Assembly: GCF_034058155.1 (NCBI RefSeq)
Contig: NZ_CP139148.1
Span: 2,852,001 to 2,916,000 of the forward strand
DNA: 64,000 nt
Direction: 5' to 3'
From: Flavobacterium sp. KACC 22761
Lineage (GTDB): Bacteria > Bacteroidota > Bacteroidia > Flavobacteriales > Flavobacteriaceae
Of this stretch, positions 7,666-20,000 are shown piece after piece. The translations under genes were made by a program, and so were the position numbers. The notes beneath the pieces were generated by a model. It had not been told where the DNA came from, made no database searches, and saw nothing but the letters and a program-made list of their open reading frames with translations. Every line of letters starts with the position of its first letter. Position 1 is the first letter of the stretch.

Positions 7666-9120
7666 TTATAAGCTCGGTAAATCTCCTTTTCCTTTAGTAG
7701 GCAAGTTAGTAGATCCCATTAGGAATAAATCTACTTCTCTTGCTGCTTCGCGACCTTCTGAAATAGCCCACACGATTAATGATTGTCCTCTTCTCATATC
7801 ACCAGCTGTGAAAATATGAGGAACGTTTGTCTGATAGTTGTGTGCTTTGTAGTTGCTTCTCATATCAGTTTCGATGCCTAATTGCTCGCTTAATGTTTTC
7901 TCTGGACCTGTGAATCCAAGAGCCAATAAAGCTAAATCGCAAGGCCAGATTTTCTCAGAACCTTCTTTTTCGATTAATTCAGGACGCTGACCTGGAGTCA
8001 TTTTCCATTGTACTTCAACAGTTTTTAATCCAGTTAATTCGCCTTTATCATTAGAAATGAATTCTTTAGTGTTGATCAACCAGTTTCTGTCGCAACCTTC
8101 TTCGTGAGAAGAAGATGTTTTCAACTGCAACGGCCAGAAAGGCCATGGAGTAGATTCGCTTCTTCCAACTGGAGGTTTTGGTAAAATCTCAAAGTTTGTT
8201 ACCGATTTAGCTCCGTGTCTGTTTGAAGTTCCGATACAGTCAGAACCTGTATCTCCACCACCAATAACGATTACATCTTTTCCAGTAGCTTTTACTTGGT
8301 CTGGAATAGATTCTCCGTATAAAACTTTAGTTTGCTGTGTTAAGAAATCCATTGCCTGAACTACACCTTTGCTTTCGATTCCTTTAGTTGGAAGGCTTCT
8401 TCTTTCAGTTGCACCTCCGCATAAAACGATAGAATCGAATGCGTTTAATTCTTCGACGCTGAAGTTAACACCAACATTTACATTCGTTTTGAAAGTGATT
8501 CCTTCTGCTTCTAGAATCGCAACACGACGATCGATAATTCCTTTTTCTAATTTGAAATTTGGAATTCCGTAACGTAATAAACCTCCAATTGCATTGTCTC
8601 TTTCAAAAACAGTAACCGTGTGACCCGCTCTGTTTAATTGTTGAGCTGCAGCAAGACCTGCAGGTCCTGAACCAATAACGGCAACCGTTTTACCCGTTCT
8701 TGATTTTGGTGGCTGAGGTTTAATCCATCCTTCAGCGAAACCTCTTTCTACGATGCTTTTTTCGATGTTTTCGATAGAAACCGGATCTTTGATGATTCCT
8801 AATACACATGATTTCTCACATGGAGCAGGACATAAGCGTCCTGTAAATTCAGGGAAGTTGTTAGTAGATTGTAAAATCTCTAACGCGCTCTGCCATTCTT
8901 CCTGATGTACCATGTCGTTGAAGTCAGGAATTAAATTTCCTAACGGACAACCACTGTGGCAAAAAGGAATTCCACAGTCCATACATCTTGATCCTTGTTC
9001 TTTTAATTTATCTTTTGGTACCGGAATAGTAAATTCGTTGTAGTTCGAAACACGTTCTGCAACTGCTAAATTACTTTCATCGGCTCTGTTATATTCTTTA
9101 AATCCGCCTATTTTACCCAT
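7666..9120 (-). CDS. gltD: Glutamate synthase (NADPH) small subunit
   Basis: The 484-residue protein supplies electrons from NADPH through FAD and iron-sulfur clusters to the large subunit. The N-terminal cysteine clusters are CMDCGIPFCHSGCPLGN (about 46-62) and CPAPCEKSC (about 96-104). FAD binding is at GSGPAGLAAAQQL (about 150) and NAD(P)H binding at GGGDTGSDC (about 287). Length is normal. It follows gltB on the same strand with a 123-base spacer that contains a dispersed repeat, an unusually long gap for partner subunits, but cotranscription remains likely. Confidence 0.96.
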   Translation of the reverse strand: MGKIGGFKEYNRADESNLAVAERVSNYNEFTIPVPKDKLKEQGSRCMDCGIPFCHSGCPLGNLIPDFNDMVHQEEWQSALEILQSTNNFPEFTGRLCPAPCEKSCVLGIIKDPVSIENIEKSIVERGFAEGWIKPQPPKSRTGKTVAVIGSGPAGLAAAQQLNRAGHTVTVFERDNAIGGLLRYGIPNFKLEKGIIDRRVAILEAEGITFKTNVNVGVNFSVEELNAFDSIVLCGGATERRSLPTKGIESKGVVQAMDFLTQQTKVLYGESIPDQVKATGKDVIVIGGGDTGSDCIGTSNRHGAKSVTNFEILPKPPVGRSESTPWPFWPLQLKTSSSHEEGCDRNWLINTKEFISNDKGELTGLKTVEVQWKMTPGQRPELIEKEGSEKIWPCDLALLALGFTGPEKTLSEQLGIETDMRSNYKAHNYQTNVPHIFTAGDMRRGQSLIVWAISEGREAAREVDLFLMGSTNLPTKGKGDLPSL

Positions 9121-9243
9121 GACATTTTAAATTAAATTCCAATTTCTTTAAGTTCTAAATTCCAATCCTTCGACTTCGCTCAGGAAGACATTACCATTGA
9201 TATTGCGATTGGAATTTGGAATTTTATTTTTTGAAATTGATTT
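9121..9243. repeat. Repeat insertion between gltB and gltD
   Basis: The spacer carries CTTCGACTTCGCTCAGGAAG (9167-9186), a member of the motif also seen at 5625 and 54983. It is flanked by AAATTCCAAT and ATTGGAATTT arms, so the whole spacer can fold as an imperfect hairpin. Confidence 0.55.
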
Positions 9244-12200
9244 TTATCCCGCTATTAATTCTTCTATTTTTTTCTCTTCTGCAATTCTTTGTAATGCTTT
9301 TTTGTAATCAGTTGGCATTACTTTTACGAAGTGCTGTGTTTGATTTTCCCAGTCTGCTAAAATTCTTTTTGCTAATGGACTGCTGGTGTACAATGAATGG
9401 TTTTTGATCAGTTTTCTTAGTTTTGTAAGATCTTCTTCTTCCATTGGATCGAATGCAACCATTTCCATGTTGCAAACTGTAGAATCGAATTTTTTGTTTG
9501 GATCGTAAACATAAGCTACACCACCGCTCATACCAGCTGCGAAGTTTCTTCCTGTTTTTCCTAAAACTACTACTGTACCACCTGTCATGTATTCGCAACC
9601 GTGATCTCCAATTCCTTCTACAACTGCTGTTGCTCCAGAGTTTCTCACACAGAAACGCTCTCCTGCGATACCATTAATATAAGCCTCTCCGGTAATAGCT
9701 CCGTAAAGGGCAACGTTACCAATAATGATGTTGTCTTCAGGTTTGAAAGTCGCAGTAGGAGGTACTTTTACAATTAGTTTTCCTCCAGAAAGACCTTTTC
9801 CTAAGTAATCATTACAGTTTCCGTGAATTTTAAATGACAATCCGTTTGTTGCAAATGCACCAAAACTTTGTCCGGCAGAACCTTCAAAATCAACTAAAAT
9901 AGTGTCAGCTGGTAATCCTTGTGCGCCATAAATTTTTGAGATTTCGTTACTCAAAATCGCACCTACAGAACGGTCTGTATTTTTGATTTTGAATGTAACT
10001 CTCGTTTTCTCTTTTCTATAGATAGACGGAATTGCTTCTTTGATGATGTCAAAATCCAATACATTTTCAAGAGCGTGATCTTGAGTTGTTGTATTATGAT
10101 TTGGAACCGTTTTAGCTTTTTCCGGTTTGTATAGAATAGTTGATAAGTCTAATCCGTTTGCTTTATAATGTTTGATCGCTTTGTCTACGTTTAATTTTTG
10201 AGACTGACCAACCATTTCTTTTAAAGTTCTGAAACCTAACTGAGCCATGATTTCTCTTAACTCTTCAGCAATGAAATACATGAAGTTGATTACGTGCTCT
10301 GGAGTTCCTTTGAAGTTTTTTCTCAATTCTGGATCCTGAGTTGCAATACCAACTGGACAAGTATTTAAGTGACAAGCTCTCATCATGATACATCCAGAAG
10401 CTACAAGCGGAGCCGTTGCGAAACCGAATTCTTCAGCGCCTAATAAAGCGGCGATAGCAACGTCACGACCTGTTTTTAACTGCCCGTCACATTCTAAAAC
10501 TACACGGCTTCTTAAGTCGTTTAGAATCAAAGTTTGTTGTGCTTCAGCTAAACCAAGTTCCCATGGAATACCTGTGTGCTGTAAAGATGTTAATGGAGCT
10601 GCTCCAGTTCCTCCGTCATAACCAGAAATTAAGATAACGTCAGCTTTTGCTTTGGCAACACCGGCAGCGATGGTTCCAACTCCAACTTCAGAAACTAATT
10701 TTACGTTGATTCGAGCTTCACGGTTTGCGTTTTTCAAATCGTAAATCAACTGAGATAAATCCTCAATAGAGTAGATATCGTGGTGAGGCGGAGGCGAAAT
10801 CAAACCTACATAAGGTGTAGAGTTTCTAGTTTCAGCAATCCAAGGCACAACTTTTTCTCCAGGCAACTGACCACCTTCTCCAGGTTTTGCTCCCTGAGCC
10901 ATTTTGATTTGGATTTCTCTGGCGTTTGTCAAATAGTTGATTGAAACTCCAAAACGTCCTGAAGCAACTTGTTTGATCGCAGAGTTTCTAGAATCTCCGT
11001 TAATTTCTTTCTGGAAACGTCTTGGATCTTCTCCACCTTCTCCAGAGTTACTTTTTCCACCAATTCTGTTCATTGCAATTGCCAAGTTCTCGTGCGCTTC
11101 CTGGCTAATAGAACCGTAAGACATTGCTCCGGTTTTGAATTTTTTCACAATTTCTGTCCAAGGCTCAACTTCGTCAATAGAAATTGGATCCAAGTTGTTA
11201 AACTCAAATAAACCTCTAATCGTCATTAAGTTTGAGCTTTGCTCGTTTACAGCATTAGCGTATTCTTTATAGCTTTCTGGGCTGTTTAAACGAACTGCTT
11301 GTTGTAATTTAGAAATCGTAGTTGGGTTAAACATGTGTTTTTCGCCACCACGTCTCCATCTGTAAATACCTCCAATTTCAAGAGAAAGCAAGTTTGCAAT
11401 TTTTGAATTTGGGAAAGCTTTTTGGAAACGTTTTTTAACTTCTTTTTCTACTTCCATTAAACCAATTCCTTCAATTCTTGATGGAGTGTAAGGGAAATAT
11501 TTAGATGTAAATGTTTTGTTTAAACCTAAAATCTCGAAAATTTGAGCAGCTCTGTATGAATGTAAAGTAGAGATACCAATTTTGTTCATGATTTTCACGA
11601 TTCCTTTTGCAATTGCTTTGTTGTAGTTTACAACAGCATAATCTGCTTTTACTTTTGTAATGAAACCTTTCTCAACTTGATCGTGAATGATTTCGTTTAC
11701 CATGTAAGGGTTGATTGCACTTGCACCGTATCCGAATAATAAAGCAAAATGATGAGGTTCGCGTGGTTCAGCAGATTCGATGATGATTCCGAATTTAGAA
11801 CGAACCTGTAAAATGTTTAATGAGTGGTGAATGTAAGAACAAGCCAATAACATTGGAATTGGAGCTAATTCTTCGCTAACACCTCTATCTGATAAGATGA
11901 TGATGTTGCATCCTTCATTAACCGCTTTAAAAGTTGCCTGAACACATTTTTCAAGAGCACGCTCTAAACCGTTAACTCCTTTTTCTATTTTATATAAAGT
12001 AGAAATAGTAGCCGATTTGAAATCTGCGTGATCGATATTTCTAATTTTATCCAAATCCTCGTTAGAAATAACCGGATTTTGGATTTTAAGTTTTTTACAT
12101 TGTTTCGATTCGATTTCGAAAATATTGAAATCTCCACCAATCGCTAAACTGATGTCGGTAATAATTTCTTCACGAATACCATCCAATGGCGGGTTAGTAA

Positions 12201-13761
12201 CCTGAGCGAACAATTGTTTGAAGTAATTGTACAACAATTGTGGCTGATCTGAAAGAACTGCCAAAGGTGTATCGTTACCCATAGAACTGATTGCTTCAGC
12301 TCCGTCGCTACCCATTGGGTTGATGATTGTTTTTAAATCTTCAATTGTATAACCAAACAAACGCTGTCTTGTCAAGAAATCTAATTTTTCAACAGGAGTA
12401 GGGTTGTTAGTGTAAGGAACGCTAGCCAATGGCAATAAGTTTTCGTCAACCCATTGTTTGTATGGACGTTTTGTAACAATCGCTTTCTTTACTTCTTCGT
12501 CTTCGATGATACGCCCTTCGTTCATATCCACCAAGAACATTTTTCCTGGCTCAAGACGACCGTGTTGAACTACATCTTCTGGATCGATGTCTAATACGCC
12601 AATTTCAGATGACATAATTACGAAGCCACTTTTTGTTAATGTATAACGAGAAGGACGCAATCCATTTCTGTCTAGTAAAGCTCCAATTACGTTACCATCA
12701 GTAAACGGAATAGAAGCAGGACCATCCCAAGGTTCCATGATACAAGCATTGTATTCATAGAAAGCTCTTTTCTCAGGAGACATTGTTTGGTGTTTTTCCC
12801 AAGCTTCAGGAACTACCATCATCATTGCTTCTGGAAGAGAACGTCCAGTCATTAATAAAAGTTCAATTACCATATCCATAGAAGCAGAATCTGATTTTCC
12901 TTCTAGGATAATTGGGAATAATTTCTTGATATCCTCGCCAAAAACAGCACTTTGCATAAGCTCTTCACGAGCACGCATACGGCTTACGTTTCCACGAAGT
13001 GTGTTGATCTCACCATTGTGACACATGTATCTAAACGGTTGAGCTAAGTCCCAAGATGGGAATGTATTTGTAGAGAAACGTTGGTGTACAAGAGCTAAAC
13101 GCGTCACCAAGTCTGGATCTTTCAAATCTATATAATAACGGCTGATGTCTTCCGGCATCAATAGACCTTTATATATTATAGTAGTTGTCGATAAACTAGT
13201 AAAATAAAACATATGGCTTTCTGAGGTTTTAGATCCTCTTACGGCATGTTCAGCAATTTTTCTAGCTGCAAAAAGTTTTGCATTAAATTCTTGTTCAGTT
13301 AAATCTTGTCCGTTTTTAGAAACGAAAACTTGTTTAATTGTTGGTTCTTTTTCTGCGGCGATTTCACCTAAATTTTCAACGTCAACTGGCACATCTCTCC
13401 AACCTAAAACTTTTAAGTTTTGGTCTTTAATTGTTGCTTCAAATGCATTAATACAAAAAGAAACCTGGTTTTTGCTTTTTGGTAAAAAAACCATTCCTAC
13501 TGCATACTCACGCGCTTCAGGGATTTCAAAGTCACACACTTTCTTAAAAAACGCATGTGGGATATCAAATAAAATTCCAGCCCCGTCTCCAGTTCTTCCA
13601 TCAGAACTAACGGCACCACGATGTTCCAATTTTATTAAGATGTCCAATGCTTTGTGAATAATATCATTTGACTTAATACCATTCAAATTACAAATAAATC
13701 CTGCACCACAATTGTCGTGTTCAAATTCAGGCAAATAGAGCCCTTGTTCTTTAACTTTCAT
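9244..13761 (-). CDS. gltB: Glutamate synthase large subunit
   Basis: The enzyme makes two glutamates from glutamine and 2-oxoglutarate. I choose the ATG at 13759-13761 (1505 residues). An in-frame start at 13833 adds 24 residues with no family counterpart. Cys18 in HDNCGAGF is the glutaminase nucleophile, exposed after removal of a short propeptide. The central and FMN domains follow, with [10 protein letters not shown] and [13 protein letters not shown] typical of the synthase domain. The iron-sulfur ligands are in [12 protein letters not shown]. The C-terminal glycine-rich beta-helix domain has repeats such as [20 protein letters not shown]. Length and order are canonical. Confidence 0.96.
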   Translation of the reverse strand: MKVKEQGLYLPEFEHDNCGAGFICNLNGIKSNDIIHKALDILIKLEHRGAVSSDGRTGDGAGILFDIPHAFFKKVCDFEIPEAREYAVGMVFLPKSKNQVSFCINAFEATIKDQNLKVLGWRDVPVDVENLGEIAAEKEPTIKQVFVSKNGQDLTEQEFNAKLFAARKIAEHAVRGSKTSESHMFYFTSLSTTTIIYKGLLMPEDISRYYIDLKDPDLVTRLALVHQRFSTNTFPSWDLAQPFRYMCHNGEINTLRGNVSRMRAREELMQSAVFGEDIKKLFPIILEGKSDSASMDMVIELLLMTGRSLPEAMMMVVPEAWEKHQTMSPEKRAFYEYNACIMEPWDGPASIPFTDGNVIGALLDRNGLRPSRYTLTKSGFVIMSSEIGVLDIDPEDVVQHGRLEPGKMFLVDMNEGRIIEDEEVKKAIVTKRPYKQWVDENLLPLASVPYTNNPTPVEKLDFLTRQRLFGYTIEDLKTIINPMGSDGAEAISSMGNDTPLAVLSDQPQLLYNYFKQLFAQVTNPPLDGIREEIITDISLAIGGDFNIFEIESKQCKKLKIQNPVISNEDLDKIRNIDHADFKSATISTLYKIEKGVNGLERALEKCVQATFKAVNEGCNIIILSDRGVSEELAPIPMLLACSYIHHSLNILQVRSKFGIIIESAEPREPHHFALLFGYGASAINPYMVNEIIHDQVEKGFITKVKADYAVVNYNKAIAKGIVKIMNKIGISTLHSYRAAQIFEILGLNKTFTSKYFPYTPSRIEGIGLMEVEKEVKKRFQKAFPNSKIANLLSLEIGGIYRWRRGGEKHMFNPTTISKLQQAVRLNSPESYKEYANAVNEQSSNLMTIRGLFEFNNLDPISIDEVEPWTEIVKKFKTGAMSYGSISQEAHENLAIAMNRIGGKSNSGEGGEDPRRFQKEINGDSRNSAIKQVASGRFGVSINYLTNAREIQIKMAQGAKPGEGGQLPGEKVVPWIAETRNSTPYVGLISPPPHHDIYSIEDLSQLIYDLKNANREARINVKLVSEVGVGTIAAGVAKAKADVILISGYDGGTGAAPLTSLQHTGIPWELGLAEAQQTLILNDLRSRVVLECDGQLKTGRDVAIAALLGAEEFGFATAPLVASGCIMMRACHLNTCPVGIATQDPELRKNFKGTPEHVINFMYFIAEELREIMAQLGFRTLKEMVGQSQKLNVDKAIKHYKANGLDLSTILYKPEKAKTVPNHNTTTQDHALENVLDFDIIKEAIPSIYRKEKTRVTFKIKNTDRSVGAILSNEISKIYGAQGLPADTILVDFEGSAGQSFGAFATNGLSFKIHGNCNDYLGKGLSGGKLIVKVPPTATFKPEDNIIIGNVALYGAITGEAYINGIAGERFCVRNSGATAVVEGIGDHGCEYMTGGTVVVLGKTGRNFAAGMSGGVAYVYDPNKKFDSTVCNMEMVAFDPMEEEDLTKLRKLIKNHSLYTSSPLAKRILADWENQTQHFVKVMPTDYKKALQRIAEEKKIEELIAG

Positions 13762-14177
13762 TCTTGATATTTTTTCTACAAAAATAAAGATTTCGTTAAA
13801 CATAATGTATTGAAATTGTGCTTTTGCTTTCATTTTTGTCGTAATATTAGAAAAACGGTTCTTAAATGATAATAATATTATTTAAAGCATTGCGAAATGA
13901 TAAAATCATAATAACAATTAAATAATATTAGGAAAAATCGTCGTGAGGCCTAGAATTCAATAGGGTTTTTTGTTAAATATCAAACGATATAGTGATTTTG
14001 TGTTAACTTTTTCGATGCAATTCGTTAACGGTAAATTTGCTTTCAAAAAGAATATCCAATTATTAACGAAATGACTCGTTTTTTAATTCGAAAAAGATTT
14101 TACTATTAAGTTGAATTTTGCTACTTTTGTCGCACTTTTATTCTGAAATAAATTCAGAACCAGACAAATTCTATATT
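13762..14177. promoter_or_regulatory. Divergent intergenic region gltB / sucC with candidate sucC promoter
   Basis: The 416-base spacer has no gene. TACTTTTG at 14122-14129 fits the Bacteroidota -7 element TAnnTTTG and lies about 50 bases before the sucC ATG. A TTG at the usual -33 distance is not clear. The rest is very AT-rich and presumably holds the gltB promoter. Confidence 0.5.
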
Positions 14178-15371
14178 ATGAACATACACGAATATCAAGG
14201 AAAAGAAATTTTAGCAAGTTACGGAGTACGCGTGCAACGCGGAATTGTGGCTAACAATGCGGTTGAAGCTGTAGCTGCTGCAAAACAATTAACTGCCGAA
14301 ACTGGTACAGGATGGCACGTAATAAAAGCACAAATTCACGCAGGTGGTCGTGGAAAAGGTGGTGGAGTTAAGCTGGCAAAAAACTTACAGCAAGTTGAAG
14401 AGTTAGCAGAACAAATCATCGGAATGCAATTGATCACACCTCAGACTCCGCCTGAAGGTAAAAAAGTAAACAAAGTTTTAGTTGCTGAAGATGTTTACTA
14501 TCCTGGAGAAAGCGAAACTTCTGAGTTTTATGTTTCTGTTTTATTGAATAGAGGTACAGGACGCAATATGATTATGTATTCTACTGAAGGTGGAATGGAT
14601 ATCGAAGAAGTTGCTGAGCACACTCCGCACTTGATCTTCACTGAAGAAATTGATCCAACTGTTGGATTACAAGGTTTCCAAGCTAGAAGAATTGCTTTTA
14701 ACTTAGGTCTTTCTGGAAATGCTTTCAAAGAAATGGTGAAATTCATCGACGCACTTTACAATGCTTACATTGGTTCTGATGCCTCAATGTTTGAAATTAA
14801 CCCAGTTTTAAAAACTTCTGATAACAAAATCTTAGCTGTTGACGCTAAAGTTAACATCGACGATAACGCTTTATACAGACAACCTAAATATGCTGAAATG
14901 AGAGATATCCGTGAGGAGAATCCAATCGAAGTTGAAGCTAAAGAAGTTGGTCTTAACTATGTTGACCTTGATGGTACTGTAGGATGTATGGTAAACGGAG
15001 CTGGTCTTGCAATGGCAACTATGGATTTAATTAAATATGCTGGTTTTGAGCCTGCTAACTTCCTTGACGTAGGAGGAACTGCTGATGCAAAACGTGTTGA
15101 GACAGCTTTCAGAATTATCTTGAAAGATCCAAACGTAAAAGCTATTTTGATTAACATCTTCGGAGGAATCGTTCGTTGTGACCGTGTTGCTCAAGGTGTT
15201 GTTGATGCTTACAAAAACATGGGAGACGCTATTAAAGTGCCAATTATTGTTCGTTTGCAAGGAACAAATGCTGAAATTGCAAAAGAATTAATTGACAACT
15301 CTGGTATGCCAATCTTATCTGCAGTGCAATTCCAAGAAGCGGCTGACCAAGTTAAAGCTGCTCTTTCTTAA
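14178..15371 (+). CDS. sucC: Succinyl-CoA ligase (ADP-forming), beta subunit
   Basis: The beta subunit binds nucleotide and succinate in the TCA-cycle enzyme that makes ATP from succinyl-CoA. From the ATG at 14178 it has 397 residues and begins [16 protein letters not shown], the exact family start; an upstream in-frame start at 14118 is not supported. The N-terminal ATP-grasp domain shows [15 protein letters not shown], and the C-terminal domain shows [13 protein letters not shown] and [11 protein letters not shown] with the phosphohistidine-facing loop. The alpha-subunit gene sucD is not adjacent; a terminator follows directly. Confidence 0.96.
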   Translation: MNIHEYQGKEILASYGVRVQRGIVANNAVEAVAAAKQLTAETGTGWHVIKAQIHAGGRGKGGGVKLAKNLQQVEELAEQIIGMQLITPQTPPEGKKVNKVLVAEDVYYPGESETSEFYVSVLLNRGTGRNMIMYSTEGGMDIEEVAEHTPHLIFTEEIDPTVGLQGFQARRIAFNLGLSGNAFKEMVKFIDALYNAYIGSDASMFEINPVLKTSDNKILAVDAKVNIDDNALYRQPKYAEMRDIREENPIEVEAKEVGLNYVDLDGTVGCMVNGAGLAMATMDLIKYAGFEPANFLDVGGTADAKRVETAFRIILKDPNVKAILINIFGGIVRCDRVAQGVVDAYKNMGDAIKVPIIVRLQGTNAEIAKELIDNSGMPILSAVQFQEAADQVKAALS

Positions 15372-15397
15372 TTAAAATAAGAAATCAATTTATATAG

Positions 15398-15430
15398 AAA
15401 ATCCCTTCGATATTCGAAGGGATTTTTTTT
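15398..15430 (+). terminator. Intrinsic terminator of sucC
   Basis: AATCCCTTCGA and TCGAAGGGATT pair tightly and are followed by eight T. It lies about 30 bases after the stop codon and before the convergent gene at 15434. Confidence 0.85.
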
Positions 15431-15433
15431 GTT

Positions 15434-15841
15434 TTAGATTTTTATCAATTCGAGACTTATTTCTCCTTCCTCAAGTTTAAAATACGCATTATTTTTTTCG
15501 ATTTTTGGAGTTATTCCCATTATTGAATAACGATCTTTAGTTGTCCCAATTCTAATTAATTTTCTTTTCTCGTCGAAAATCCATTTTTGATTTTGCAACA
15601 TCTGTACAAACATTGAAGTAAGCTGCGTTTTTTGTTTTGGAATGAAATTAAAATCTTGATTTTTTTGGAATGAAAATATTGAATTTGTAAAGGCTTGAGA
15701 GAGTTCTGTCATTTCTTTACTGTTAGATGGTACTATTACTTTTTCTACTTTCCAGTTTCCAATAATTTGACCTTGAATGGAGGTTTGGCTTTTTGCGTTT
15801 AATGATAAAAAGAAAAGAATGATGAAAAGTAATTGTTTCAT
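15434..15841 (-). CDS. Hypothetical secreted protein, lipocalin-like start
   Basis: The product has 135 residues. Residues 1-18 form a signal peptide (MKQLLFIILFFLSLNAKS). The mature part starts QIIGNWKVEKVIVP, a pattern common to small lipocalin-like Bacteroidota proteins, and is rich in alternating beta-strand sequence. No functional residue can be named. It is convergent with sucC, sharing the terminator region. Confidence 0.65.
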   Translation of the reverse strand: MKQLLFIILFFLSLNAKSQTSIQGQIIGNWKVEKVIVPSNSKEMTELSQAFTNSIFSFQKNQDFNFIPKQKTQLTSMFVQMLQNQKWIFDEKRKLIRIGTTKDRYSIMGITPKIEKNNAYFKLEEGEISLELIKI

Positions 15842-16281
15842 GATAGTTTGTGCAGATTTAAATTTTGATTAAAAATATAAAAAAAACATTCGTTTTGAGA
15901 ATGGATATTACTGAATTAAGCATTGTTACGACAGATCTGATTATTTTTTATTTAACCACAATCCTGATAGTTTTCAGGAGCAAAGATTTTTGTTTTACTT
16001 TGTCCATAATGCGTAAAATTCGCAAAGTTTTATTCATAAAGCTTTGCGAATTTTTGAGAATATAGCCCGTGGTTTCAACCACGGGTACACAATGTACGTC
16101 ACGCAATGCATCTCTGGGCATTCCCGCGGTTGAAACTGCGGGCTATATTTGAAATTAGACCGTAATTAGAATCTTTTTAAAACGCAAAGTTCGCAAAGCT
16201 TTATCCATATAGCTTTGCGAACTTTGCGTTTATAATCGTACAGATTGGAAAATATTTTAGCGTCCTTTGCGGTTAAAAAAA
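15842..16281. repeat. Intergenic region with three hairpin elements
   Basis: No credible gene. AATTCGCAAAG / CTTTGCGAATT forms a hairpin at 16017-16053. A larger imperfect palindrome at 16060-16153 begins TATAGCCCGTGGTTTCAACC and ends in GGTTGAAACTGCGGGCTATA. A strong hairpin AACGCAAAGTTCGCAAAGCT with its complement fills 16181-16232. The central palindrome belongs to the same family as 7452-7487. Confidence 0.65.
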
Positions 16282-16746
16282 TTATTTCTTATTCTTTCCG
16301 TTTTTGAAGACTACTTTTTCTACAACAACTGGTTTTCCATTTCCTTTTGGGAATGATTTCTTCTTCGGTTTTCCGGTTGCTGAACCAGATTTTGAAGGGC
16401 TTTTGTCGCCTCTATATTTTTCAGAATCTTTTGGCGCAGCTTTAAATTCAGGTCTTTCCTTAGAAGTATCTCTTTTTGGAATTTCAGCTTTATGCTTTGC
16501 TAAAACTTCATTCGGGTTTTTAGGGTTTTCTTTAGTTCCTCTTAAATGAATTACCAATCCGTTTAAAAAATTACGTAAAACCTGATCGCCGCATTCCATA
16601 TAGTTTGGATGATCTTCAGCTCTAAAAAAAGCGCCCAATTCTGATTTCGAAATTCTAAAATCAACTAATTCTAAAATTTCAACTATTTGATCGTCACGGA
16701 GCATCAAAGCCACGCGAAGTTTTTTAAGTATATCGTTATTTGTCAT
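16282..16746 (-). CDS. DUF1456 family protein
   Basis: The product has 154 residues. Two copies of a short helical unit lie in residues 1-70: MTNNDILKKLRVALMLRDDQ, then the related unit around ISKSELGAFFRAEDHPNY and VLRNFLNGLVIHLRG. This matches the DUF1456 (YehS-like) family. The C-terminal tail (about 80-154) is low-complexity and very basic (KKKSFPKGNGKP), which suggests nucleic-acid contact. Molecular function is unknown. Confidence 0.85.
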   Translation of the reverse strand: MTNNDILKKLRVALMLRDDQIVEILELVDFRISKSELGAFFRAEDHPNYMECGDQVLRNFLNGLVIHLRGTKENPKNPNEVLAKHKAEIPKRDTSKERPEFKAAPKDSEKYRGDKSPSKSGSATGKPKKKSFPKGNGKPVVVEKVVFKNGKNKK

Positions 16747-17044
16747 CGTTTATTTTTTACAAAGGTACGGTACAATCTGTTAAAATTGTTGTTATCATTA
16801 AACTTTAATTGGAAGATTTTGCTTCTGAATAAGTAAAACTAAGAGCGTTTGTAATTTATAACTTGTTAAAAATAAGTAAATTAAAAATGTTGATGCTGCT
16901 GTTTTATGCGGTTTTGTTGCGTAAAAATGCATATTTTAAGAAATGTTTAGTGCTTTTTTCTTATAAAAACGCATTTTATTGATATAAAACGTTAAATTGC
17001 AACTTTAACGAACCAATCTATTAACTAATTTTTAACTAACGTTT
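16747..17044. other. AT-rich upstream region of the SusC/SusD operon
   Basis: No gene is seen. The region is extremely AT-rich and should contain the promoter of the operon, but I could not identify a clear TAnnTTTG element with a matching TTG. Confidence 0.35.
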
Positions 17045-20000
17045 ATGAAACAAAAGAATTTTATTTTTTCCTTCGTTTTGTTCTTATTTGCTTCGAGCAT
17101 TTTGTTCGCACAAAAAATGACGGTCAAAGGAATAGTGACTGATGAAACTGGAATGCCTATGCCTGGAGTTAACATTCAAGAAGAGGGAGGCTCGGCTGGA
17201 ACAACGACTGGATTTGACGGCGATTATCAAATTAGTGTCAATAAAGGTTCTGTTTTAGTTTTTTCGTTTATCGGGTATAAATCAACGAAAGCTACGGCAG
17301 CTGGTACAACATTAAATGTAAAAATGATTTCTGATGCAAAAGAGCTTGACGGAGTTGTAGTAACTGCTTTGGGACTTAAGAGAAGCGAAAAATCACTGGG
17401 TTATGCTACGCAAAAAGTAAGAGCTGCAGATGTTGTAACGGTGAGAGAAACCGATATTAATAATGCTTTGGCTGGAAAAATTGCTGGTGTTCAATTTCAA
17501 GGTTCTCCGAGTGGGGATTTTAGAACTTCTTTGCTTAGGCTTCGTGGTGATACAGGAGTATTGTATGTAGTTGATAACATCAAAGTGAGCGCTATTAGTG
17601 ATATTAACCCAGAAAGCATCGAAAGTATCAATACTTTAAAAGGTTTGTCTGCAACGGCACTTTACGGACCAGAAGGCAGAAACGGTGCAATTGTAATTAC
17701 AACAAAAAGAGGAAAAAAAGGCGCTACAACAGTAGAGTTTAATGTAAGTTCTTCATTAGAAAATGCTTATGGATTGCCTGAATTTCAAAATGAGTACGGC
17801 GGAGGTTATTCTCAAACTTTTCCAAAATATACTTATAATCCAGCAACAGATCCAGCGTCTTTCGCTGCTTTTAATGGTCAGGATATTGTTGATTATACTG
17901 CAGATGAAAGTTGGGGACCAAGAATGCAAGGTCAAATGGTGCGTGCTTGGAATAGCTGGGAAGAAGGGACACCAGAATTTGGGAAACTAACTCCTTTTTC
18001 TCCAAATCCAAATAATATTAAAGATTTTTACAATACAGGAGTAACTAAAAGATCTAGTTTGTCTGTTGGTAAAGGTGGTGAAGATTATTCTATAAACTTT
18101 GGTATTACTAGGACAGATAAAGAAGGTATTGTGCCAAATACAGCAAGAACTCAATATGATGTAAACCTTACTATGGAGGCTAGTTTGAGCAAGAAATTCA
18201 AAGTATTCTCAACTGTTTTATTTCAAGATAGACAAACGACTGGATATAATGATAAAAACTTAATCTTGCCAGCAGTTGCGAGTTTGAGACAATGGTTTCA
18301 AAGACAACTAAACATGGATGATTTAAGAAATTATCGTATGAATGGTAAAATTGTGACTTGGAACAGAACGAGTCCAACGAATGGAAAATCTATAGGCTGG
18401 AATTCTCCATTTTTTGATCAATACGAACAACCAAACAACGAAGACCAAAAATCTTTTAATGGAAAAATTGGCGGTTCTTACCAAATTATTGATGATTTAG
18501 CAGCTACCGTAGAACTTAGAAAAACATATATTGGAAACAATTATTATGATATCTACAAAGCTTGGGGTGGTGCCGAAGTTCCAGTTTATGAAGAAAGTCT
18601 TCAAATCACAAATAAAGATGAAATTTCAGGTATTTTAAATTATAAAAAGAAAATCAACAAATTTGATATCACAGGAAATTTAGGTTTCGAATATCAATTT
18701 TATGATAGAACATACATGGACGATACTACTGTTGGAGGTTTGGTTTCAGAAGGATTCTACAGTATCAGCACTTCTGTAGGAACACCGCTTATTGATGATA
18801 AAAGATACAAAACAAAAAATCGTGCAGCCTTTTTAACAGCTTCTGTGGGTTATGATGATTTTGCTTATATTGATGGTTCTTATCGTAATGATTTTGCTTC
18901 TACAGCAGATGTAAACGATAATAAATTAGCTACTTACGGTATTTCTGGAAGTTTCGTTTTCTCTAAATTTATTCCAGAAAATCGTTTTTTCACATTTGGT
19001 AAATTAAGAGCTGGTTATGCAATGGCGCCTCAATTTCCAGGAGTTTATTTAACAAGCCCTATTTACGGAATCGGAACGGCTTATGGAGCTTATCCAGTTT
19101 CATCAACGCAATCAACACCTAGTAATCCAAGGTTGAAAGGTGGAAATCGTGAAGAAAAAGAATATGGCGTGGATTTGAAATTCTTTAATAATAGACTTTC
19201 ATTAGATGTTTCTTATTTTGACAGATTAGATAATGAATTGCCTTATAGAGTCGATTTGGATGCTTCAACAGGAATTGGAGGTGTGTATGTAAATGGAGGA
19301 AAACAAACGTACAAAGGTTGGGAAATTGCATTGTCTGGAACACCAATTAAAACAGATAAATTTGAATGGAATGTCGGCGCAAATTTTGCCACTTTAGACA
19401 GACAAGTAGTTGCTATTGCTCCAGGAATTACAAGAAACATTATTCAGTCTGGAAACTCAAACATGGGTAATGTTCAGTTGGTTGAGCAAGTAGGCGAAGA
19501 ATGGGGGGCTATTTACGGAAGTAGAATTGCAAGAGATGATAACGGAAAACCGAAATTAACTACTGCAGGAGCTTATGTAAGAGAATTGGGAGTCTATTTA
19601 GGTAACGTTTTGCCAAACTATACCGGAGGTCTTACCACTTCATTTAAATACAAAAACTTTGATTTAAGTTTAGGATTTGATTTCCAACAAGGTGGTAAAT
19701 ATTATTCTGTTTCTAACTCATTGGTTAATAGAACAGGGGTGGGTATTGAAACAGTGGGTAACAATGATTTAGGAAATCCAAAGAGAGATCCTATCGTAAA
19801 TGCTACTACTGGCGCAAGTATTGCTACTGGTGCAATGCTAAATTCTGCAGTAACTCCAACTTCAGGAGGACTTTTGGTAGAGGGTGTAGATGCCACAACT
19901 GGTGCTGATGTTGCATATCGTGTGAGTACCAGAACATATTGGTCAAACATCAGGGCAATTACAGAGCCTTTCTTAGAAGATGCTTCGTATGCGAAATTAA

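Noticed and set aside
9308..11211. Several open frames opposite or within gltB
   Set aside because: They are shadows of the long conserved gltB frame.
15865..16065. Short plus-strand open frame of 66 codons
   Set aside because: It lies in hairpin-rich intergenic DNA without ribosome-binding site or family resemblance.
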